Source: UBA2779 sp965232615 (GTDB lineage Bacteria > Spirochaetota > Spirochaetia > DSM-2461). Taken from it: a stretch of DNA of 64,000 bases. The stretch lies in assembly GCA_965232615.1 (NCBI GenBank), contig OZ246985.1, positions 2,418,001 to 2,482,000 on the forward strand. The letters are read 5' to 3'. This document shows, piece by piece, positions 1 to 8,421 of this stretch. Under the pieces are notes generated by a model. The model was not told the DNA's origin. It saw only the letters and a program-made list of their open reading frames with translations, and did not search any database. The position numbers and the translations under genes are program-made. Within the stretch, counting starts at the first letter, position 1. Each line of letters opens with the position of its first letter.

Positions 1-1367
1 TGGAAGAATTACTGAAAGAAATCGACATTCTGGAAAAACTGAATGGCTCATTCAAGATTATCAGTGGAAGTATCGGAATAGCTCAATGCCCCCTGCATGC
101 ACAAACAGCCAGAGACTTACTCGATAAAGCCGATAGAGCGCTTTACGAAGCTAAAGAAGCTGGACGAGGCCAGGTATCGCTCTTTGGTGAAAGCAAGCTC
201 CGGATGAAAAGAAGAATTCCAAACAACTGGGTTAAGAATGCCCTGCTTGATTCGTTTATTGATACAATCTGTTCCAGAAGCAATTTTTTGGTGACCGGTC
301 ACAAGAATCCAGATCCAGACTGTATAGCCTCCTGTGTCGCATTCAGTCTCATCCTGGCTAAATTTTCGAAAAAAGCGTCTGTCATAATCAATGAAGAGCA
401 TAAGAATGACTTCATCGACCTGGTCAATCTTTGCCAGTTCAGTAATATCCAACTGATAGAAACTCCTGAGGATCTTGAAGACCATTATGATACCATTGTT
501 GTGCTCGATACACCAAAGCCCTCAATGCTGGAATTCAGAGATGAGGTTCAGTCTCTCACAAAAAAAGAGGGTACTGTGTCCATGGAAATCGATCATCACA
601 TAGATGCCGATGGAACATATATTGGAGACAGGGACTACTGTCTGGTTGATGCCGTTTCTTCAACTTGTGAATTAATTGCCCATCTTTCGCTTCGATTGTC
701 AAAGAAATGGAGACTATTGAAGCAGATGAGTATAGGGAAACTGTTTACTCAGGACTTACTCATGGCCGTTGTCACGGGAATAATGAGTGATACACATATG
801 GGAAAGTCCATCAATAATCGCATGGAAAAACGACATTATATAACCTTTGAAAAACTTCTCAATCAGTCTCTTATCAATCCCTCTGAGAGTATTGACAAAA
901 GCCGGATATCTTCAACTCAGGATATTGCTGATCAACTGGGATTACGAACAGAAGATGCAAAGAAATGCTATGATATCTTTTCCCAGAATATTCAGAGCAG
1001 GAACAACATCTCTTACATCACTCTTAATGAAAGCATTTCTGATGACTTATTCGAGCAGTTTGATAAAAAGACTGTTACAGAAGTGGCAAAGTATGCATCA
1101 AACCTACTGGCTGAAGAAAATGGTTCTTTTTCCCTGGTCGCATTCTATGATTCCAAAGCTGAATCTGATTTCATACAACTTCGGATGCGGAGAAATCTTG
1201 ATTTTTCCGGGCTGGATCTTCGCAGAATCCTGGAACGGTTCAAAATCGAAAATGGCGGAGGTCATGAGGGCGCTATTGGTTTTCGAGTTCCCCGGTCTCA
1301 GATCACAGATCTGGAGGCATTTGTAGAGATGATAATTTTCGGGGCCATGGATTCAATCTGTCAATAA
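1..1367 (+). CDS. GGDEF-DHH/DHHA1 fusion phosphoesterase (5' partial)
   Basis: The reading frame is open from base 3, so the ATG at 204 is internal. The first 67 visible residues are the C-terminal half of a GGDEF domain (SGSIGIAQCP, then ADRALYEAKEAGRGQV). They run straight into a DHH phosphoesterase: counting from Met204, GHKNPDPDC at 33-40, DTP at 102-104, DHH at 130-132, and a DHHA1 domain with GGGHEGAIGF near 350. GGDEF-DHH-DHHA1 order recalls GdpP-type c-di-AMP phosphodiesterases, but the GGDEF tail here looks like a regular diguanylate-cyclase type; the signature loop lies outside the window. Likely role is cyclic-dinucleotide or nanoRNA hydrolysis, substrate unproven. The 3' end overlaps the convergent thioesterase gene by 15 bp. 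Confidence 0.85.
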   Translation, partial: EELLKEIDILEKLNGSFKIISGSIGIAQCPLHAQTARDLLDKADRALYEAKEAGRGQVSLFGESKLRMKRRIPNNWVKNALLDSFIDTICSRSNFLVTGHKNPDPDCIASCVAFSLILAKFSKKASVIINEEHKNDFIDLVNLCQFSNIQLIETPEDLEDHYDTIVVLDTPKPSMLEFRDEVQSLTKKEGTVSMEIDHHIDADGTYIGDRDYCLVDAVSSTCELIAHLSLRLSKKWRLLKQMSIGKLFTQDLLMAVVTGIMSDTHMGKSINNRMEKRHYITFEKLLNQSLINPSESIDKSRISSTQDIADQLGLRTEDAKKCYDIFSQNIQSRNNISYITLNESISDDLFEQFDKKTVTEVAKYASNLLAEENGSFSLVAFYDSKAESDFIQLRMRRNLDFSGLDLRRILERFKIENGGGHEGAIGFRVPRSQITDLEAFVEMIIFGAMDSICQ

Positions 1368-1820
1368 AGATGGCTCTACTGATGAATGACGGCATTCCCC
1401 ATGGGTTATTGCTTCCCGTAAATCATCTGGAAGTGGTATGGATTTTTCTGCCCTGTAATTGATCCAAACCATCCTGGAATCTCCAGTTGCATACAGAGTG
1501 TTATCAGTTCCCTTGATTTCATACCAGGTCATGAAGCTGCTTGTTCCTGGGTCACCAACATAGAAATGCACGAGAAGGGAGCATGGGTATACTATCTGCT
1601 TGAGAAATGTGCAGGATGCATTAATGATAACCGGGCCGGTTTCTGACTGACCGTCAATTTTTCCGAGATAACCGATTTCTCCCAGCCATCCTATGCGGGC
1701 TTCCTCACAATAGCCGAAGTATTGTGTATTGTTTATATGACCCAGAGCATCCATGTGTCCCCATGGAGGAGAAACGGAGTAGATGTAAACCTTTCTGGCA
1801 TCTGACGGAGGAAACTGCAT
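1353..1820 (-). CDS. 4HBT-family acyl-CoA thioesterase
   Basis: This 155-residue protein has the size and N-terminal motif of single hot-dog thioesterases (YbgC/FadM-like): DALGHINNTQYFGYCEEAR at about residues 24-42, where the Asp is the expected catalytic residue and HxNN precedes the first long helix. It would hydrolyse acyl-CoA thioesters in the cytoplasm. Its natural substrate cannot be read from sequence. It is convergent with the upstream phosphoesterase gene and divergent from gatC, with an 85-bp gap to gatC, so it is a single-gene unit. Confidence 0.8.
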   Translation of the reverse strand: MQFPPSDARKVYIYSVSPPWGHMDALGHINNTQYFGYCEEARIGWLGEIGYLGKIDGQSETGPVIINASCTFLKQIVYPCSLLVHFYVGDPGTSSFMTWYEIKGTDNTLYATGDSRMVWINYRAEKSIPLPDDLREAITHGECRHSSVEPSLLTD

Positions 1821-1871
1821 CCAGGAAGTATAATCGAAGAAATTCTGCGGTTCAAGAGTTCATGCAGGTTC

Positions 1872-1900
1872 TTGACACCCGTCATGGCTGTATGTATAAA
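1872..1900 (+). promoter_or_regulatory. Strong sigma70-type promoter immediately before gatC
   Basis: TTGACA (1872-1877), a 17-bp spacer and TATAAA (1895-1900) form a near-consensus promoter. The gatC ATG begins at 1906, only 6 nt after the -10 box, which is where transcription would start. The gatCAB message therefore looks leaderless, and no Shine-Dalgarno sequence is visible ahead of 1906. Confidence 0.65.
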
Positions 1901-1905
1901 ATCTC

Positions 1906-2190
1906 ATGCTCAAAGAAAATGATGAATGGATAATTACAGCTGAACTTGCCGGATTGGAGCTTGATGAAGTCGAAGCCAGACTCCTTGCAGAGGATGCGGA
2001 AAAAATGCGGGAGCTTTTTCTTACGATGTCACAGGCTGAAGTGGATGATCTTGAACCGACAACTCATGCACTTGTTTCCGATAATCGTGTCCGTCCAGAC
2101 ATAAATCGATCATTCAAGAATGTAGAACAGTTGATTGAAGCGGCTCCCGAAGAAGAAGATAATTTCTTCCTGATTCCCAACGTTCTCTAG
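1906..2190 (+). CDS. gatC: Asp/Glu-tRNA amidotransferase subunit C
   Basis: A small 94-residue GatC: the N-terminal helical segment AELAGLELDEVEARLLAEDA matches the usual start of the family, and DNRVRPD with a hydrophobic tail (NFFLIPNVL) matches the C-terminal strap that binds GatA. GatC holds GatA and GatB together in the amidotransferase that converts Asp-tRNA(Asn) and Glu-tRNA(Gln). It leads a tight gatC-gatA-gatB unit (10-bp gap to gatA). A promoter with its -10 ending 5 bases before the ATG suggests a leaderless transcript. Confidence 0.92.
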   Translation: MLKENDEWIITAELAGLELDEVEARLLAEDAEKMRELFLTMSQAEVDDLEPTTHALVSDNRVRPDINRSFKNVEQLIEAAPEEEDNFFLIPNVL

Positions 2191-2200
2191 GCTCATACTC

Positions 2201-3595
2201 ATGACTCCATATTTAGAACAATGGTCCACAATATTACAGAATGCCGGCAGTGCACGGAAGTACGAGGAAGAAGTCAGGAAGATGGACTCCACACTGGGAT
2301 GCTTTCTTAGCTTTAATCCTGACTATCCCGCGAACAAAGAGGACATCAGTGGTCCATTGAAGGGTGTGCCCATTGCTGTGAAGGATAATATTGCTGTTAG
2401 TGGGAAACCCCTTACCTGCGGATCAAGAATCCTTGAAAACTTCATCGCCCCCTATTCTGCAACCGCGGTTGAGAAACTGGAGAAATCGGGAGGATGTGTT
2501 GTTGGTAAAACCAATCTTGATGAGTTTGGAATGGGTTCTTCCAGTGAAAACTCAGCTCTGGGCAAAACTGTTAATCCCTGGAACCAGGAAAAGGTTGCAG
2601 GTGGATCAAGTGGAGGAAGTGCAGCGGCAGTTGCGGCAGGCCTTGTTCCATTAGCCCTTGGTTCGGATACAGGAGGCTCTGTTCGTCAGCCTGCGAATTT
2701 TTGCGGAATATACGGTCTTAAACCAACCTATGGTTCCATATCCCGTTACGGGCTAACAGCATATGCTTCATCTCTGGAAGTGATTGGTCTGATGACCCGA
2801 GATCTTCACCTCTTAAGGGAAGCCTTTAACATTGTACGCGCTCTGGATGAAAGAGATCAAAGCAGTGTTGCCTCAAAGACAATGCCCACAGGAACAAAAA
2901 AGGTAGCCGTTCTCAATGTTGACAGGGGATCCCTGGATGAGACGGTTTACAAATCATACATCACTGCTGGTGAGGTTCTATCTGAAGGAGGCTGTCAACT
3001 AACCAACATCGATTTGCCGACTCTTGAATATGTTGTGCCATCCTACTACACCATTGCAACCGCTGAAGCCAGTGCCAACCTTGCGCGCTTCAATGGTATG
3101 CGATACGGAACAACACCGGATTTTGCTGAAAACCCTCTGGAACTGATGAAAAAAGCTCGTCATGAAAGTTTTGGCCCGGAAGTGAAGCTCCGTATCCTGT
3201 TAGGTACCTTTGTCCTTCGATCCGGCTTCCAGGATCAGTATTACGGAAAAGCCCAAAAAATACGAACATTGATCCGCCGGGAGCTCACTGACGTGTATAA
3301 GAATTTTGACCTTCTACTTATGCCGGTATTTCCTACACAGGCCTTTGACAGAGGCAAGTCGGGTATGGACGATTATCAGCAGCGTATTGCCGATATCTTC
3401 ACCTGTCTGGCCAATCTTGTCGGCATCCCTTCCCTTGCGGTTCCCATGAGTGTGGAAAATGGTTTGCCCACAGGCGTGCAGTTGATGGCGCCAGTTTTTG
3501 CCGAAGAAAGACTGTTTCAGACAGCCGAAACCTTTGCCCGGCATTTTCCCCTGCCCGTCCCGGATCGTTTTCTGGATATTGGGAGTCTGTCATGA
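2201..3595 (+). CDS. gatA: Asp-tRNA(Asn)/Glu-tRNA(Gln) amidotransferase subunit A
   Basis: Amidase-signature protein of 464 residues that hydrolyses glutamine and supplies ammonia to GatB. The Ser-cisSer-Lys triad can be placed: Lys61 in AVKDNIAV, cis-Ser136 in GGSSGGS, and nucleophile Ser160 in GSDTGGSVRQPA; spacing agrees with characterised GatA proteins. The length is normal to slightly short. The stop overlaps the gatB start by 4 bp (ATGA), which implies translational coupling. Confidence 0.96.
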   Translation: MTPYLEQWSTILQNAGSARKYEEEVRKMDSTLGCFLSFNPDYPANKEDISGPLKGVPIAVKDNIAVSGKPLTCGSRILENFIAPYSATAVEKLEKSGGCVVGKTNLDEFGMGSSSENSALGKTVNPWNQEKVAGGSSGGSAAAVAAGLVPLALGSDTGGSVRQPANFCGIYGLKPTYGSISRYGLTAYASSLEVIGLMTRDLHLLREAFNIVRALDERDQSSVASKTMPTGTKKVAVLNVDRGSLDETVYKSYITAGEVLSEGGCQLTNIDLPTLEYVVPSYYTIATAEASANLARFNGMRYGTTPDFAENPLELMKKARHESFGPEVKLRILLGTFVLRSGFQDQYYGKAQKIRTLIRRELTDVYKNFDLLLMPVFPTQAFDRGKSGMDDYQQRIADIFTCLANLVGIPSLAVPMSVENGLPTGVQLMAPVFAEERLFQTAETFARHFPLPVPDRFLDIGSLS

Positions 3596-5016
3596 AGCAG
3601 CAGTATGAAATTTTCATCGGTCTGGAAATCCACATACACTTAAAAACTCAATCCAAGATGTTCTGTAGCTGTACGGCAAGGTATGGTGATGAACCCAATA
3701 CCAATGTTTGTCCTGTCTGTCTTGGATATCCTGGCGCGCTGCCTCAGGCCAATGGGAAGGCGTTGGAACTTGGTTATCTTGTGGCCACAGCCTTGAACTG
3801 CCGTACAGCGGAAAAAACTTCCTTTGCCCGAAAAAACTACTTCTATCCAGACATGCCTAAGAACTACCAGATTTCCCAGTTTGAAGATCCCATAGGAGTT
3901 GAGGGACGTGTTACCGTCGATTTTGGAAAAACAGGGGAGAAAGAGATCCGCATCCATGATGTTCATCTTGAAGAAGACGCGGGTAAAATGATCCATGCAG
4001 GAGATACCACCCTGCTTGATTTTAACCGTGCGGGATATCCACTGCTGGAAATTGTTACCGAGCCGGATCTCAAAAGCGGAGAAGAAACTGAAGCCTTCCT
4101 GAGGAATTTCCAGCGCCTGGTTCGCTACCTTGGCGTAAGCGATGGTAACATGGAGGAAGGATCCATGAAGTGTGATGCGAATATATCCATTAATCATCCT
4201 GGAAAAGGACTTGGCACCAAGATTGAATTGAAGAACATGAACTCCCCTCGCTTCGTTCGACTGGCCTTAAACCATGAGACGGAAAGACAGGCGGGCATAC
4301 TGGATGCGGGCGGCACTCTGATACAGGAAACCCGCCTGTGGAATGAGAACAGAGATACAACGGAGACTATGCGCCGCAAGGAGGAAGCCAATGACTACCG
4401 CTACTTCCCGGAACCCGATTTGCCCCCCTTCGTTCCAGATCCTGAATTTCTATCACGCATCCAGGACAATCTGGTAGAACTTCCTCTGGCCCTCAAAAAA
4501 CGGCTTATCAGAACCTATGGCCTCAGCCTTGAGCAGGGAGAATTCATCCATGACGATGCCGCCTGCGCAAAGCTGTTTGAAGAAACGGTAGCATTGGGTT
4601 CTTCTCCCCGGAACACAGCAGCCTGGCTCTCATCCGATGTGCGAAAAATTCTCAACCGCGACAACTTGAATATAGACGGATGTCTACTGACTCCTGCTCG
4701 ATTTCATGAACTGCTTTCCCTGATTGCTGATGGAACCATCAGCGGCAAGATTGCCAAGGAAGTTCTGGACAGGGTTTTCAAACAGGATGAATCCCCCTCT
4801 GCTATAGTGAAGACGGAAAATCTGGCTCAGATCGTAGACCCTGACAGCATTTCCCTGATAGTTGACAGGGTAATGAAAAACCATCCTGAAGTGGTTCAGG
4901 CAATACGTGATGGAGACAACAGACAGCGCAGCTGGTTGATGGGTCAAATAATGAAATTATCCGAAGGGAAGGCTTCCCCGGAAATATCAGGAAAAATCCT
5001 GGACAGGAGACTGTAA
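3592..5016 (+). CDS. gatB: Asp-tRNA(Asn)/Glu-tRNA(Gln) amidotransferase subunit B
   Basis: Full-length 474-residue GatB, the tRNA-binding kinase/transamidase subunit. GLEIHIHLKT opens the catalytic cradle, the zinc ligands are Cys25, Cys27, Cys40 and Cys43 (MFCSC...NVCPVCLG), and the last ~150 residues form the GatB/YqeY helical tail. It phosphorylates the acyl group on misacylated tRNA and amidates it with ammonia from GatA. The neighbouring archaeal-type AspRS is a plausible supplier of Asp-tRNA(Asn). Confidence 0.96.
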   Translation: MKQQYEIFIGLEIHIHLKTQSKMFCSCTARYGDEPNTNVCPVCLGYPGALPQANGKALELGYLVATALNCRTAEKTSFARKNYFYPDMPKNYQISQFEDPIGVEGRVTVDFGKTGEKEIRIHDVHLEEDAGKMIHAGDTTLLDFNRAGYPLLEIVTEPDLKSGEETEAFLRNFQRLVRYLGVSDGNMEEGSMKCDANISINHPGKGLGTKIELKNMNSPRFVRLALNHETERQAGILDAGGTLIQETRLWNENRDTTETMRRKEEANDYRYFPEPDLPPFVPDPEFLSRIQDNLVELPLALKKRLIRTYGLSLEQGEFIHDDAACAKLFEETVALGSSPRNTAAWLSSDVRKILNRDNLNIDGCLLTPARFHELLSLIADGTISGKIAKEVLDRVFKQDESPSAIVKTENLAQIVDPDSISLIVDRVMKNHPEVVQAIRDGDNRQRSWLMGQIMKLSEGKASPEISGKILDRRL

Positions 5017-5127
5017 ACCGTTCTAACTCTTCAGAAAAACTGGTAATATTCCTGATGGGATGGGACATTTCAAAAAGCTGCCATCGAAAGCTGACGAAAT
5101 ATTCAAAGATGTTGCTGGAAGGTATGA

Positions 5128-6408
5128 GTGAGTAATAAAAGAGTATTGATAGCTGACGCTTATGCAAAAGTTGGAGAAAGCATTGAGCTTTCAGGCTGGG
5201 TGCACCGTGTTCGGAATCTTGGCGGAGTTCAGTTCATTGTACTTCGGGATAGAACCGGACAGATGCAAGTGGTTACCAATGGCCAGTTTAACCTTCCCGT
5301 TGAATCTGTTATTCGAGTTCATGGCAGGGTCTCAGGCAATGAAAAGGCCACTGGTGGTGCTGAGGTAATCCTTGAATCCTATGATACGCTGGCCGAATCC
5401 GCGGCAGATTTACCTCTGCAGGTGAATCAGAACCCGGATTCTCTGGGACTTGAAGCAATTCTCGACAACCGGATGATCAGTTTGAGGATACCCAAACTTC
5501 TGTCCATCTTCCGTGTTCAGGCAACCTGCATTAAAGCCTTCGGCGACTTCTTCCGTAAGGAAGACTTCACCGAAATCAAATCAAGTAAAATCATCAGAGG
5601 AGGTTCAGAAGGCGGCACAAACCTTTTCTCCATGGATTATTTCGGCCGAACAGCCTACCTGGCCCAATCTCCCCAACTCTACAAACAGGCCATGGTTTCC
5701 GCTGGCTTCGAGAGGGTCTTTGAAATTGGGCATGCATATCGAGCAGAAAAGCATGAAACACCAAGGCATATTAACGAGTATGTTTCTCTTGATATCGAGA
5801 TGGGTTTCATTGAGTCTGAGAAGCCCTTGATTGAAATTGAACGCCGCTTCATGGCATACTTATTCAAAACTGTACAGGAAGAAAACTCCAGGGAATTAAA
5901 TCAGTGGAATATCGATGTTCCTGATCCCGAATCCTGTAAGAACATACCCATCATTTCCCATGATGAAGCAAAAGAGATCGTAAAATCGGAGACCGGTCGC
6001 AAAGCACTGGATATTAACCCGGAAGCCGAACGCGTCCTCTGTGAATGGGCAGAAAAGAAGCATGGAATCGCCATGGTGTTTATCAATGAATTCCCCAGAC
6101 GAAAAAGGCCCTTTTACACATACCCTCTGGGTAAGAAAACTATGAGTTTCGATCTATTGTTCCGGGGCCTGGAAATTACAACAGGTGGACGCCGTATCAA
6201 TGAATACCCCATGCTGATTGAAACATTACCCAGATATGGTATGACAGAATCAGAACTGGGGAGCTACGTGGATATTTTCAAATTTGGCTGTCCTCCCCAT
6301 GGAGGCTTTGCGCTGGGCCTGGAAAGAATAACACAGAAAATACTTGGCTTGAGCAACATCAAGGAAGCGACACTGTTTCCCCGGGACAGGAAAAGAATTG
6401 CCCCATAA
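5128..6408 (+). CDS. aspS: Archaeal-type (likely non-discriminating) aspartyl-tRNA synthetase
   Basis: At 426 residues this is the short archaeal/eukaryal-type AspRS, not the ~590-residue bacterial form, which carries a GAD insertion. An N-terminal OB-fold anticodon domain (GWVHRVRNLGGVQFIVLRD) is followed by the class II core: motif 2 (EIGHAYRAEKHETPRHINEY) and motif 3 (GGFALGLERIT). The start is GTG at 5128, supported by GGAAGG at 5117-5122; the ATG at 5124 is in a frame that stops at once. Its position behind gatCAB suggests it charges tRNA(Asn) with Asp for GatCAB to amidate. The relaxed specificity is inferred from type and context, not from a diagnostic residue. Confidence 0.9.
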   Translation: MSNKRVLIADAYAKVGESIELSGWVHRVRNLGGVQFIVLRDRTGQMQVVTNGQFNLPVESVIRVHGRVSGNEKATGGAEVILESYDTLAESAADLPLQVNQNPDSLGLEAILDNRMISLRIPKLLSIFRVQATCIKAFGDFFRKEDFTEIKSSKIIRGGSEGGTNLFSMDYFGRTAYLAQSPQLYKQAMVSAGFERVFEIGHAYRAEKHETPRHINEYVSLDIEMGFIESEKPLIEIERRFMAYLFKTVQEENSRELNQWNIDVPDPESCKNIPIISHDEAKEIVKSETGRKALDINPEAERVLCEWAEKKHGIAMVFINEFPRRKRPFYTYPLGKKTMSFDLLFRGLEITTGGRRINEYPMLIETLPRYGMTESELGSYVDIFKFGCPPHGGFALGLERITQKILGLSNIKEATLFPRDRKRIAP

Positions 6409-6491
6409 CTGAGAAGTTCCTAAAAACAGGGTTGAAAAGGCTGATGATAGAGTATTGATTGATATTCGCTGAAAGCAAAAAAGAACGTGTT

Positions 6492-6650
6492 GGGCACCTC
6501 TAAAAAACAGCTTTAGGAAATTGACGAAGTGGCGGTGCGTTCCTCGGAGCTTTGCTCCTGCGGTACGCACCTGCTTAGTTGAGTATTCTGACAACGCAGT
6601 AGCGGCGGAAAAGATCGAGTCAAGAACTCAATGGGTTTTTAGAGGTGCCC
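6492..6650. mobile_element. MITE-like element, family 1 (159 bp, one hairpin core)
   Basis: The ends GGGCACCTCTAAAAA and TTTTTAGAGGTGCCC are terminal inverted repeats. TGTT is duplicated on both sides (6488-6491 and 6651-6654). The core 6534-6571 folds into a hairpin with arms GGTGCGT/ACGCACC around an inner GGAGC-TTT-GCTCC. No protein is encoded. It lies in the aspS-gcvH gap; nothing else is evident in the rest of that gap. Confidence 0.85.
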
Positions 6651-6726
6651 TGTTGTTATAACATGGTTACAGGCGTGAGGGATAAAATTTCCTTGCACTG
6701 ACGAAGATAAACATGTGGAGGATGCA

Positions 6727-7110
6727 GTGGAAGTAAAAGAAGGGCTGAAATACACCGAATCTCATGAGTGGATTCAACAAAGAGGTAAAATCGCTGTTAC
6801 AGGAATCACAGACTATGCCCAGGATGCTCTTGGAGACATTGTCTATGTTGAAGTTCCAAAGGTGGGGATGAAAGTAAACAAAGGCGACGAAGTGGTGAAC
6901 ATTGAATCGGTGAAAGTAGCCGAAGCCATATATGCACCTGTTTCAGGAACTGTACTGGACATCAATGACAACCTTGAAGAGGAACCGGATTTGATTAACA
7001 ATGATCCCTTTGGAACGTTTATTTATTCGATTGAGATGTCTGATCCATCGGAGCTGCAAGGCTGTATGAATGATGAAGAATACATGAAGTTTACAGAAGG
7101 TCAGGACTAG
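6727..7110 (+). CDS. gcvH: Glycine cleavage system H protein
   Basis: A 127-residue lipoyl carrier that shuttles the aminomethyl group between the P and T proteins. ESHEWI, GITDYAQDALGDIVYVE and NIESVKVAEAIYAPVSG are family hallmarks; Lys63 in ESVKVAE is the lipoylation site. The frame is open from a GTG at 6715, but GTG at 6727 is preferred because GGAGG at 6717-6721 sits at proper spacing and it starts the conserved region. No gcvT, gcvP or lipoate genes are adjacent, so it stands alone here. Confidence 0.92.
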   Translation: MEVKEGLKYTESHEWIQQRGKIAVTGITDYAQDALGDIVYVEVPKVGMKVNKGDEVVNIESVKVAEAIYAPVSGTVLDINDNLEEEPDLINNDPFGTFIYSIEMSDPSELQGCMNDEEYMKFTEGQD

Positions 7111-7225
7111 TGCTTTGTACAGCTTCAATCTTCCGTTGGATAAAGAGGCTTAAATCCTCATGTGCCTCAGGCACTCTCCTGTTTCAGACTACTCGCAATC
7201 TTATTTTTCATCTATAATCCATCTG

Positions 7226-8413
7226 ATGGATGTATTGAGCATTGTTGGCCGTACAGAGCCTCTGTTGTCTGAAGATCTGAACAGGCATGAGTCGGATCTG
7301 AAAAATGTCATCGAGTCATCCCGCTTCCTCGTCATTGGGGGCGGGGGGTCAATTGGACAAGCTGTTACAAAGGAGATCTTTCGACGAAATCCCCGGAGTC
7401 TTCACATCGTTGATCTCAGCGAGAACAATCTCGTTGAACTTGTCAGGGATATCCGAAGTTCTTCTGGATATATTTCGGGGGACTTCCGGACATTCGCACT
7501 GGACTGCGGTTCCGTGAGTTTTGAGCACATGGTACGAGCGGAAGGCGGATACGATTTCGTTCTCAATCTATCAGCATTGAAGCATGTCCGGAGCGAAAAA
7601 GATCCCTACACACTGATGCGCATGGTGGACACGAACATCCTCAATACGGTCAAAGTGATGGAGTTGGCCGTAGAGGCCGGGGCGAAAAAATACTTCTGTG
7701 TTTCCACGGACAAAGCATCCAATCCCACCAATATGATGGGTGCATCAAAGCGTATCATGGAACTCTTCTTAATGGATTGTAGCGATGATATTGAAGTCTC
7801 CATGGCCCGTTTTGCCAACGTCGCCTTCTCTGACGGGAGCCTTCTCCAGGGATTCGAGAAGAGATTGGAAAAACGTCAACCTCTTGCAGCCCCCAACGAT
7901 GTCCGCCGTTACTTTCTCACTTCAAAAGAAGCTGGAACTCTCTGTTTGTTTTCGACGATACTTGGTCGGCGTAACGAGATATTTTTTCCCAGATTAAGCG
8001 AAAAACTCAATCTGATTACATTTTCCTCCATTGCCAGGAACTTCCTCGAATCAAGAGGATATAAACCATTTCTCTGCGAGTCTGAAGACCAGGCCCGGAA
8101 CTACTTTGCTTCCGGGAACCACCCGGGAAAATGGCCCTGCGTTTTTTCAAGTTCAGACACGACCGGTGAAAAGAGCTGTGAAGAATTCTACATGAGTGGA
8201 GAATCCGTGGATCTGGAACGCTTCGAATCGCTTGGAATCGTTGTTGCAAGTCATACAAGACCTGCGGAAGCATTAAAAGAATTCCAAACCCAGATTGAAG
8301 CGATTCGATGTAGCAAGTCCTGGTCGAGGCAACAATTCATCGAATTATTTCAATCCCTGCTGCCGGAACTCCACCATAAGGAAACCGGCAAATTCCTTGA
8401 CGAGAAGATGTAG
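7226..8413 (+). CDS. legB: UDP-GlcNAc 4,6-dehydratase-like SDR (nonulosonate pathway)
   Basis: Extended SDR of the CapD/FlaA1 (Polysacc_synt_2) type. The Rossmann motif is VIGGGGSIGQAV near residue 34 and the active-site region is STDKASNPTNMMGASKRIME, where MGASK replaces the usual YxxxK as in FlaA1/PglF dehydratases. It would make UDP-4-keto-6-deoxy-GlcNAc, the first intermediate for legionaminic-acid-type sugars. The Met at 7226 opens the conserved domain; an upstream Met at 7160 adds an unconserved stretch. No Shine-Dalgarno is seen and TATAAT sits at 7213-7218, so a leaderless start is possible. legC follows after 8 bp. Confidence 0.82.
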   Translation: MDVLSIVGRTEPLLSEDLNRHESDLKNVIESSRFLVIGGGGSIGQAVTKEIFRRNPRSLHIVDLSENNLVELVRDIRSSSGYISGDFRTFALDCGSVSFEHMVRAEGGYDFVLNLSALKHVRSEKDPYTLMRMVDTNILNTVKVMELAVEAGAKKYFCVSTDKASNPTNMMGASKRIMELFLMDCSDDIEVSMARFANVAFSDGSLLQGFEKRLEKRQPLAAPNDVRRYFLTSKEAGTLCLFSTILGRRNEIFFPRLSEKLNLITFSSIARNFLESRGYKPFLCESEDQARNYFASGNHPGKWPCVFSSSDTTGEKSCEEFYMSGESVDLERFESLGIVVASHTRPAEALKEFQTQIEAIRCSKSWSRQQFIELFQSLLPELHHKETGKFLDEKM

Positions 8414-8421
8414 GTTTGTCG

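Noticed and set aside
5017..5127. Possible short peptide gene between gatB and aspS (GHFKKLPSKADEIFKDVAG)
   Set aside because: Only about 23 codons, no ribosome site and no recognised family; kept out as a chance frame or an unidentifiable scrap.
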